In this document: piece after piece, positions 53,767-64,000 of the stretch
How the letters are laid out: each line of letters begins with the position of its first letter
How positions within the stretch are numbered: the first letter of the stretch is position 1
Source: Stutzerimonas stutzeri
Lineage (GTDB): Bacteria > Pseudomonadota > Gammaproteobacteria > Pseudomonadales > Pseudomonadaceae
NCBI RefSeq assembly: GCF_000952685.1
Contig: NZ_JYHV01000020.1
Span: 111,501 to 175,500, forward strand
DNA length: 64,000 nt
Direction: 5' to 3'
Notes under the pieces: generated by a model
Told to the model about the DNA's origin: nothing
Databases searched by the model: none
The model's input: only the letters and a program-made list of their open reading frames with translations
Made by a program: the position numbers and the translations under genes

Positions 53767-56379
53767 TTATTTACCGGTGCTCTTGTCTTCTACCTTCCAC
53801 TTGTTGCCATCGTAGAATGCCTTCCAGCCAGTCGGTTTACCGTTGACTTCGGTCTGCACGTATTGCTCCTTGGTCTTTCGGCTGAAGCGGATCACGGCTG
53901 GACGGCCTTCGGGGTCCTTCTGCGGTGCACTCAATAGGAAGTGATACTTTGGATCGATCTCATCTTTGTGCGGAATCAGCTCCACCACCAGCGGGGCACG
54001 AGTCTCCCGATTCTTTGGGAACTGACTGGCGGCGAGGAACAACCCGGACGCACCGTCACGCAGAACGTAGGTATCGTCGACTTTTTCGCACCTGAGTTCT
54101 GGCATCTTCACCGCGTCCATCTTTGGCGGCGCCGCCTCGCCGCTTCTCAGCAGCTTGCGCGTGTTCTTGCACTCAGCGTTGGTACAGCCGAAGAACTTGC
54201 CAAAACGGCCTGTCTTGAGTTGCATTTCGCTGCCGCACTTGTCGCACTCCAGGCTCGGTCCCTCGTAGCCCTTGATGCGGTACTGACCTTCCTCGATCTC
54301 ATAGCCGCTGCAATCCGGGTTGTTGCCGCAGATGTGCAGTTTATGGGTCTCATCGAGGAGATAGGCGTCCATGGCCGTAGTGCAGATCGGGCAGCGATGC
54401 TTGCCAAGTAGCACACGGGACTCTGACTCGCCCTCATCGTCGGCGGCGATTTCATCGCCAGGGATCAGGTTGACGGTGGACTTGCAACGCTCTTTCGGCG
54501 GCAGGCTGTAGCCGGAGCAGCCGAGGAACACGCCGGTGGAGGCGGTGCGAATCATCATCGGCCGGCCGCAGACCTTGCATGGAATATCGGTCAGAGTCGG
54601 CAGATTGGCGCGCATGCCATTGTCGCTGGCTTCGGCCACATCGAGCTTCTTGCGGAAATCACCGTAGAACTCGTCAAGCACATGCTTCCACTCGCGCTCA
54701 CCCTGAGCGACGTCGTCGAGGTTTTCCTCCATACCGGCGGTGAAGCCATAGTCCATCAAATTATTGAAACTCTCCGAAAGGCGTTCGGTGACGATGTCGC
54801 CCATCTTCTCCGAGTAGAACCGCCGATTGTGCAGCGAGACGTAGCCACGGTCCTGGATGGTCGAAATGATGGCGGCGTAGGTGGACGGCCGACCGATACC
54901 GCGCTTTTCCATTTCCTTGACCAAGCTGGCTTCGGAGTAGCGTGCCGGCGGCTTGGTGAAGTGCTGGCTCGGATCGAGCTTGATCAGCTTCATCCCGTCG
55001 CCCTTGTTCATTTCGGGCAGCACGTCATCCTCACCGCTCTTGCTCTGCTGCGGCATGACCTTGGTGTAGCCGTCAAACTTGAGAATCCGGCCCTTGGCGC
55101 GCAACTCGAAGTTGCCCGCAGTGACGGTCACGCTGGTAGACAGGTACTGCGCAGGTGGCATCTGGCACGCCACGAACTGACGCCAGATAAGGTCGTAGAG
55201 GCGCTCGGCATCGCGCTCCATGCCCGATAACTGGGCCGGGCGCAGATTGACGTCGGACGGGCGGATCGCCTCGTGGGCTTCCTGCGCACCTTCCTTGCTG
55301 GAGTAGAAATTCGGTTTCTCCGGCAGGTATTTGTTGCCGAATTCATCCTCGATGAAGCTGCGCACCATGCTCAGGGCATCCGCCGAGAGGTTGGTCGAGT
55401 CGGTACGCATGTAGGTGATGTATCCCGCCTCGTAGAGCCGCTGGGCCATCATCATGGTTTTCTTCACGCCAAAGCCAAGGCGATTGCTCGCCGCCTGCTG
55501 CAACGTGGAAGTGATGAATGGCGCCGAGGGTTTGCTGCTGGTCGGTTTGTCTTCACGTTTGGCGACGCTGTAGCTGGCGTCCTTGAGCTGTTCCAGCGCG
55601 GCCATGGCATGGCTTTCGTTCAGCGGCTTGAACGCCTCGCCGTTCTCGCGAGCGACCTCGAACCGCACCTTCGCCTGCTCGGCGGTCGCCAGGTCGGCAT
55701 GCACTTCCCAATACTCTTCCGGAACGAAGGCGCGGATCTCGCGCTCGCGCTCGACCACCAGCTTTACCGCAACCGACTGCACACGGCCAGCGGAGAGCCC
55801 GCGGGCGATCTTCTGCCACAGCAGCGGCGAGACCATGTAGCCCACGACACGATCGAGGAAGCGTCGAGCCTGTTGCGCGTTGACCCGGTTGATATCCAGG
55901 TCGCCCGGTTTCGAAAACGCCTCCTGGATCGCCTTCTTAGTGATCTCGTTGAAAACTACCCGCTTGTAGCGACTGTCGTCGCCACCGATGGATTCACGCA
56001 GGTGCCAGGCAATGGCCTCCCCCTCTCTATCCAAGTCGGTCGCGAGATAGATGGTGTCGGCTTCCTTGGCCAGCCGGCGCAGTTCCTCGATGACCTTTTC
56101 CTTGCCTGGCAGGATTTCGTACTTGGCCTTCCAGCCGTGCTCGGGGTCGATCCCCATGCGGGCGAACAGCTGACGCTTGGCTTTCTCCTTCGGCGACAGC
56201 GCAGGGGCTTCGGCAGTCGCCGCCTTGCCGCGCTTGACGGGCTCCTTGTTGGCAGAGCCGCTGGTGGGAAGGTCGCGGATGTGGCCGATACTCGACTTCA
56301 CCACGTACTGGTTGCCCAAATACTTGTTGATTGTCTTGGCCTTGGCCGGTGATTCCACGATGACCAGCGATTTACCCAT
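53767..56379 (-). CDS. topA: DNA topoisomerase I TopA
   Basis: Type IA topoisomerase that relaxes negative supercoils; 870 aa from [19 protein letters not shown] domain with Glu9 and the DLDREGE acidic triad (115-121), catalytic Tyr323 in ITYMRTDS, and [10 protein letters not shown]. Three C-terminal zinc-ribbon repeats are seen, CKVCGRP...CSGY...C, CPICTTA...CGNNPDC and CDKCGSE...CTNAEC. A further C-terminal domain follows. The earlier ATG at 56448 is 23 residues upstream and non-conserved. Terminates just before the DUF6586 gene. Confidence 0.97.
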   Translation of the reverse strand: MGKSLVIVESPAKAKTINKYLGNQYVVKSSIGHIRDLPTSGSANKEPVKRGKAATAEAPALSPKEKAKRQLFARMGIDPEHGWKAKYEILPGKEKVIEELRRLAKEADTIYLATDLDREGEAIAWHLRESIGGDDSRYKRVVFNEITKKAIQEAFSKPGDLDINRVNAQQARRFLDRVVGYMVSPLLWQKIARGLSAGRVQSVAVKLVVEREREIRAFVPEEYWEVHADLATAEQAKVRFEVARENGEAFKPLNESHAMAALEQLKDASYSVAKREDKPTSSKPSAPFITSTLQQAASNRLGFGVKKTMMMAQRLYEAGYITYMRTDSTNLSADALSMVRSFIEDEFGNKYLPEKPNFYSSKEGAQEAHEAIRPSDVNLRPAQLSGMERDAERLYDLIWRQFVACQMPPAQYLSTSVTVTAGNFELRAKGRILKFDGYTKVMPQQSKSGEDDVLPEMNKGDGMKLIKLDPSQHFTKPPARYSEASLVKEMEKRGIGRPSTYAAIISTIQDRGYVSLHNRRFYSEKMGDIVTERLSESFNNLMDYGFTAGMEENLDDVAQGEREWKHVLDEFYGDFRKKLDVAEASDNGMRANLPTLTDIPCKVCGRPMMIRTASTGVFLGCSGYSLPPKERCKSTVNLIPGDEIAADDEGESESRVLLGKHRCPICTTAMDAYLLDETHKLHICGNNPDCSGYEIEEGQYRIKGYEGPSLECDKCGSEMQLKTGRFGKFFGCTNAECKNTRKLLRSGEAAPPKMDAVKMPELRCEKVDDTYVLRDGASGLFLAASQFPKNRETRAPLVVELIPHKDEIDPKYHFLLSAPQKDPEGRPAVIRFSRKTKEQYVQTEVNGKPTGWKAFYDGNKWKVEDKSTGK

Positions 56380-56682
56380 GGAGAGGAGAGTTCCTGAATC
56401 GAAAGATGAACTGAGAAATAATGAACCGGCAGTAGCCGAACGCTGCAAATGACGCTCAGTCTGCCAGAGAGAAGCGAAGCAGTCCTTTTACGGGACTGCA
56501 AAGAGCATTCAATTGCTCCGGAAAACTTTCATGTTCACGCAGCAAGCGGCTTGCTCGGCGCAGGCTTTATCGGCCAAAAACTGAGTGAAATCGCTTTCAC
56601 GCGGTCCGAAAGCACCGCTATATATAGTGGCGACAGAGTCGAGGTCAAGCGCAAGGGTTAAGCCCGCCCACCGAGATAGCAT
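56380..56682. other. Region upstream of topA
   Basis: 303 bp between topA and the DUF1653 gene, both on the minus strand. I see the topA promoter but no credible gene; a 70-codon + frame at 56449 has no ribosome site or family features. Confidence 0.5.
56621..56648 (-). promoter_or_regulatory. Candidate topA promoter
   Basis: On the minus strand, TTGACC (complement of 56643-56648), 16 nt, TATATA (56621-56626). The -10 lies within a near-perfect dyad CCGCTATATATAGTGG (56615-56630), which could extrude or melt easily with supercoiling. Confidence 0.5.
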
Positions 56683-56910
56683 TCAAAAACGGCTGGGTTC
56701 GGCCTCGATCAAGGCGAAACGGGGAAGCGTTTCGCCGTCGACCTCCACCGTTTCGGTAAACATCGAGAGCGGACGCACCCAAAGGCCGAAATCCCCATAT
56801 AACGCCTGATAGAACACCACCGACTCTTCTGTTTCGGAATGGCGGGCAACTGCGTATACCCGATATTCGGGGCCTTTGTAGTGACGATAACGGCCTGGCG
56901 TGACCTGCAT
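56683..56910 (-). CDS. DUF1653 family protein
   Basis: A 75-residue protein typical of DUF1653: PGRYRHYKGPEYRVYAVARHSETEE, VFYQALYGDFGLWVRPLSMF and a C-terminal PRFALIE block. A small beta-barrel (SH3-like) domain of unknown function. Located between topA and fadA as in pseudomonads. Confidence 0.9.
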   Translation of the reverse strand: MQVTPGRYRHYKGPEYRVYAVARHSETEESVVFYQALYGDFGLWVRPLSMFTETVEVDGETLPRFALIEAEPSRF

Positions 56911-56949
56911 CTCGGCTGCCTCTGAAAAAATGCGTACCCATCAAAATGA

Positions 56950-56974
56950 AAACCGGGGCACGTGGCCCCGGTTT
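56950..56974 (-). terminator. Rho-independent terminator of fadBA
   Basis: Perfect 10-bp stem AAACCGGGGC / GCCCCGGTTT with a 5-nt loop, 18 bp after the fadA stop; on the minus strand it is followed by TTTTCATTTTG. Confidence 0.88.
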
Positions 56975-56991
56975 CCGTGTCACCGAACAGC

Positions 56992-58179
<1,188 letters not shown>

Positions 58180-58183
58180 TCAA

Positions 58184-60795
<2,612 letters not shown>

Positions 60796-62829
60796 ATGTC
60801 TGCCCCCATCGCCCGCGTCGCTACAGGCCAGGATCCCTACAAGTGGCTGGAGAACCGTGACGCCCCCGAGGTGCTCGATTACCTGAAATCGGAAAATGCT
60901 TATCTGGACCGGCAACTGGCCGATCAGGCCGAACTGCGCGAGACGCTCTTCCAAGAAATTAAAGGACGTATCCGCGAGACAGACCTGTCGCTGCCATCAC
61001 CCTGGGGACCCTGGCTCTACTACCAGCGCACCACTGCGGGCGACGAATATCCGCGCCATTACCGGTGCCCGCGGCCGTTAGATGGCTCTTTCACAGTGGA
61101 TGAAAGCGCCGAGCAACTGCTACTCGACCCCAATGAACTGGCCGCTGGCGGGTTCTTGTCGCTGGGGGCCTTCAGCGTTAGCCAGGATCACAGCAAACTG
61201 GCCTACAGCCTTGATACCCAAGGCGACGAGATCTACCAACTGTTCGTTAAAGACCTCACCACAAACGAGGTGACTACCCTGCCGTTCGAGGATTGCGACG
61301 GCAGCATGACCTGGGCCAACGACCACCAGACGCTGTTCTTCGGCGAGCTCGACGACACCCACCGCCCCCATAAGATCTACCGCCATCGTCTGGGCGAAAG
61401 CGGCCGTACCGAGGTCTATCACGACCCGGACGGGCGTTTTTTCGTGCATTGCTACCGGGCCAGCTCCGAGCGTCAGTTGGTCATCCTCTCCAACAGCAAG
61501 ACCACCAGCGAAGCCTGGGCGCTGTCGGCCGATGACCCTGAAGGCGATTGGATCTGCCTGGCGCCACGCCAGGAGGATCACGAGTACTTCCCCGACCATG
61601 GCCTGCTCGACGGACATTGGCGCTGGCTGATACGCAGCAACCAGACCGGCATCAATTTCGCGCTGTACCAGGCACCGGAGGACACACCGCAGCGCGAGCA
61701 CTGGCAGGAACTGATCGGTCATCGCGATGCGGTGATGCTCGAAGATGTCAGTCTGAACGCTGGCGCCATTACGCTGAGCCTGCGCGAGGCCGGATTACCG
61801 ATCATCGAGGTGCGCCCATCAGCTGGCGAGCCCTATCGGCTACAGCTACCCGACGCGGCCTACAGCCTGCACGTGCATAACACGCTCGAATTCGACAGCC
61901 CGGTGATCCGGCTGCGCTACGAAGCCCTGAACCGCCCAGCGCAGATTCGCCAGCTGAACCTGGCCGATGGCGAGCAGAAAGTCCTCAAGGAGACGCCGGT
62001 CGAAGGCCCCTTCGACGCCGATGCCTATGAGAGCAGGCGCATCTGGGCAACGGCTGCCGACGGCACCCAGGTGCCGATCAGCCTGGTTGGCCGTCGCGAG
62101 CACTTCGGCAAGCCCGCGCCGCTGTATCTCTATGGCTACGGCGCCTACGGCCACAGCTTGGACCCTTGGTTTTCCCATGCACGGCTGTCGTTGCTCGATC
62201 GTGGCTTCATCTTTGCCATTGCCCATGTACGCGGCGGCGGCGACCTCGGCGAGGCCTGGTACCGCGCCGGCAAGCTGGAGCACAAACCCAATACCTTCAG
62301 CGACTTCATCGCCTGTGCCGAGAAGCTGATTGCCGAGGGCTACACCGAGCCCGCTCGACTCGCCGTCAGCGGCGGCAGTGCCGGTGGCCTGCTGATCGGT
62401 GCCGTGCTCAACCTGCGGCCGGAGTTGTTCGGCGCGGCCATCGCCGAAGTGCCCTTCGTCGACGTGTTGAACACCATGCTCAACGCCGACCTGCCATTGA
62501 CGGTGACGGAGTACGACGAATGGGGCGATCCGAACCAGCCTGAAGTCCATGCACGCATCAAGGCATACGCGCCGTACGAGAATGTGCGCAACCAGCCCTA
62601 CCCGGCCATTCTTGCGGTAGCGGGCTACAACGACAGCCGCGTGCAGTACTGGGAAGCCGCCAAATGGGTCGCCAAGCTGCGCGCCGCCAAGACCGACGAC
62701 AATCTGCTGCTGCTCAAGACCGAATTCGGTGCCGGACACGGCGGCATGAGCGGTCGATATCAGGCGCTCAAGGATGTTGCGTTGGAGTATGCCTTTGTTC
62801 TCAAGGTCTTCGGCATGGCTGATCGATAA
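60796..62829 (+). CDS. ptrB: Oligopeptidase B (S9 family)
   Basis: Cytoplasmic serine oligopeptidase that cleaves short peptides after Arg or Lys. 677 aa: an N-terminal seven-bladed propeller (about 60-400) and a C-terminal alpha/beta-hydrolase domain. The triad is Ser528 (SGGSAGG), Asp613 (GYNDSRV) and His648 (GAGHGG). ATG at 60796 is preceded by CAGGAG at 5-6 nt. Divergent from fadB. Confidence 0.93.
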   Translation: MSAPIARVATGQDPYKWLENRDAPEVLDYLKSENAYLDRQLADQAELRETLFQEIKGRIRETDLSLPSPWGPWLYYQRTTAGDEYPRHYRCPRPLDGSFTVDESAEQLLLDPNELAAGGFLSLGAFSVSQDHSKLAYSLDTQGDEIYQLFVKDLTTNEVTTLPFEDCDGSMTWANDHQTLFFGELDDTHRPHKIYRHRLGESGRTEVYHDPDGRFFVHCYRASSERQLVILSNSKTTSEAWALSADDPEGDWICLAPRQEDHEYFPDHGLLDGHWRWLIRSNQTGINFALYQAPEDTPQREHWQELIGHRDAVMLEDVSLNAGAITLSLREAGLPIIEVRPSAGEPYRLQLPDAAYSLHVHNTLEFDSPVIRLRYEALNRPAQIRQLNLADGEQKVLKETPVEGPFDADAYESRRIWATAADGTQVPISLVGRREHFGKPAPLYLYGYGAYGHSLDPWFSHARLSLLDRGFIFAIAHVRGGGDLGEAWYRAGKLEHKPNTFSDFIACAEKLIAEGYTEPARLAVSGGSAGGLLIGAVLNLRPELFGAAIAEVPFVDVLNTMLNADLPLTVTEYDEWGDPNQPEVHARIKAYAPYENVRNQPYPAILAVAGYNDSRVQYWEAAKWVAKLRAAKTDDNLLLLKTEFGAGHGGMSGRYQALKDVALEYAFVLKVFGMADR

Positions 62830-62931
62830 GCGGACTGCCTCATTGGCGTGGATGCCGCCCGCCGACTTGCGGCCGGAACCGCGCCTGCGTGCCGCGGTCA
62901 CTTCTCATACCACTGTTTGGAGTGATCAGGC

Positions 62932-63279
62932 ATGAACAGGACATCGCAGAACGTGCATGGCTGGGAGCGCGCCGCATCGATCATCGGCGGGCTGTACTTC
63001 GTCGGCAAAGGCCTCGGCCGGGGCGGCTTAGGCGGGCTGATTCAGCTGGCGATGGGGGGCATGGCCCTGACGCGCGGGTTCACCGGCCACTGCGAAGCCA
63101 AACGCGTGCTCTGCGAAGTCAGCGAGCATGCCAAGATGGCCGAAGGCAACTCACGAAGCATGCCACTCGAGCGCAGTGACGCCGACGATGTGCGTTTGAG
63201 AGCCAGCGCCCAGGCGGCCACCGGTACTGCCACAGTGACCGGTAACGACTCGCTCAACAACCCACCAACCGGCATCTAA
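62932..63279 (+). CDS. Small membrane protein, DUF2892 (YgaP-like)
   Basis: 115 residues with two hydrophobic segments (SIIGGLYFVGKGLGRG; GLIQLAMGGMALTRGFTG) and HCEAKRVL, the pattern of the inner-membrane part of YgaP/DUF2892 proteins, without the rhodanese domain. The C-terminal half is hydrophilic and low in complexity. Upstream TTGGAGTGATC supplies a ribosome site. Function unknown. Confidence 0.78.
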   Translation: MNRTSQNVHGWERAASIIGGLYFVGKGLGRGGLGGLIQLAMGGMALTRGFTGHCEAKRVLCEVSEHAKMAEGNSRSMPLERSDADDVRLRASAQAATGTATVTGNDSLNNPPTGI

Positions 63280-63352
63280 GACAACCCCAGCTCAGCTCTG
63301 CTTTTTGTGGGAAGCGCGCCCCGCGGCGACTGCTTTTGCTGTGCTTTTTTTT

Positions 63353-63912
63353 GTGGGAGGCGCGCCCTCGCGGCGAATGCGAGTTTCCTGCCCACCCAAA
63401 AGCCAAAAGCTTCGCCCCGGGGTCGGGCCTCCTACAAGATCAAAAGCTAAAAGCAGACCGAAGCGCCCGCGCCCCGCGGCGACCTGCTTTTGCTGTGCTT
63501 TTGTGTGCTATTCTGTGGGAGGCGCGCCCTCGCGGCGAATGCGGGTTTCCTGCCCACCCAAAAGCCAGAAGCTTCGACCTGGGGTCGGGTCTCCTACAAG
63601 ATCAAAAGCTAAAAGCAGACCGAAGCGCCTGCGCCCCGCGGCGACCTGCTTTTGCTGTGCTTTTCTGTGGGAGGCGCGCCCTCGCGGCGAATGCGAGTTT
63701 CCTGCCCACCCAAAAGTCAGAAGCTTCGCCCCGGGGTCGGGTCTCCTACAAGATCAAAAGCTAAAAGCAGACCGAAGCACCCGCGCCCCGCCGCGACCTG
63801 CTTTTGCTGTGCTTTTGCTGTGTTTTTCTGTGGGAGGCGCGCCCTCGCGGCGAATGCGGGTTTCCTGCCCACATAAAAAGCCAGAAGCTTCGCCCCGGGG
63901 TCGGGTCTCCTA
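63353..63912. repeat. Tandem array of four REP-pair units
   Basis: Units begin with GTGGGAGGCGCGCCCTCGCG at 63353, 63515, 63667 and 63830 (spacing 162, 152, 163 bp). Each also contains an opposed copy of a related element (on the minus strand GTAGGAGACCCGACCCCGGG) and a spacer with repeated AAAAGC and CTTTTGCTGTGC tracts. A degenerate start is present at 63308. The elements fit the Pseudomonas REP form GTGGGAGCGGG...CGCGAA. The apparent long frames here are by-products of the repeat. Confidence 0.85.
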
Positions 63913-63946
63913 CAAAAGCGCGCAAACGGCCAAGGCAATCGCTGAT

Positions 63947-64000
63947 TCAGTCGCAGGGGACGACGATCAGGCCGGCGCGCTCGCCGATCGCCACATCGGC
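63947..64000 (-). CDS. Partial gene, C-terminus only
   Basis: Seventeen codons and a TGA stop run off the right edge on the minus strand, ending GERAGLIVVPCD. Frame and strand are supported by the stop before the repeat array, but the piece is too short to name a family. Confidence 0.5.
   Translation of the reverse strand, partial: ADVAIGERAGLIVVPCD

Noticed and set aside
56449-56661. 70-codon + frame upstream of topA
   Set aside because: Covers the topA promoter on the other strand and has no start signal.
63336-63938. Apparent proteins over the repeat array, with internal repeats
   Set aside because: Frames exist on both strands only because the REP units repeat; no ribosome site and no independent coding signal.

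Overview
The window reads as a chromosomal segment of a GC-rich gammaproteobacterium of the Pseudomonas / Stutzerimonas type. The best evidence is the block mtnP-like - nagZ - L,D-transpeptidase - psrA - lexA - sulA - topA - fadA - fadB, an order I know from pseudomonads. QuiP-like acylase, BetA/BetB/BetT and Pseudomonas-style REP sequences agree with this. The genus is an inference; no rRNA lies in the window.

Layout. (1) 1-3.4 kb: a small heat-shock protein with a likely sigma-32 promoter and RNA-thermometer leader, an SDR enzyme, dusC and small secreted or membrane proteins. (2) 3.4-3.8 kb: two identical initiator tRNA genes, each with its own promoter and terminator. (3) 3.8-21.8 kb: an exopolysaccharide cluster, all on the + strand. 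It encodes a 2OG-oxygenase-like protein, DegT aminotransferase, flippase, five glycosyltransferases, a Wzc-type copolymerase/tyrosine kinase, a WbqC-like protein, an RfaH-type antiterminator, a polymerase-like membrane protein, a PslG-like glycosidase, two orphan small proteins and an acyltransferase. The long leader before the first gene carries two copies of an ops-like element, so the cluster appears to encode both the antiterminator and its recruitment site. No initiating glycosyltransferase or outer-membrane exporter is present. (4) 22-25 kb: a diguanylate cyclase and rimO.

(5) 25.1-36.9 kb: a nucleoside/purine acquisition region. It has an OmpK/Tsx-type porin, a RutR-like TetR regulator, an SDR enzyme, an exported carboxymuconolactone-decarboxylase-fold protein, a BMP-type ABC importer split into two parts, a nucleoside deoxyribosyltransferase, a ChaA antiporter and an isopenicillin-N-synthase-like oxygenase. 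Four transcription units here are preceded by -24/-12 (sigma-54) promoter sequences with NtrC-like sites 76-152 bp upstream. This suggests nitrogen-controlled scavenging of nucleobases or nucleosides, and is the most coherent regulatory signal in the window. (6) 37-42.4 kb: betT-betB-betA on the minus strand without betI. (7) 42.7-49.8 kb: trmO, QuiP-like acylase, small conserved genes, methylthioinosine phosphorylase, nagZ and an L,D-transpeptidase. (8) 49.8-60.3 kb: psrA, the SOS pair lexA-sulA behind two LexA boxes, an EamA exporter, topA and fadBA. PsrA-type boxes sit before both psrA and fadB. (9) 60.8-64 kb: oligopeptidase B, a small membrane protein, a tandem array of four REP-like units and the 3' end of an unidentified gene.

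Start codons were chosen by Shine-Dalgarno spacing and by the family's usual N-terminus. All functions are read from motifs and remembered families; no search was run.
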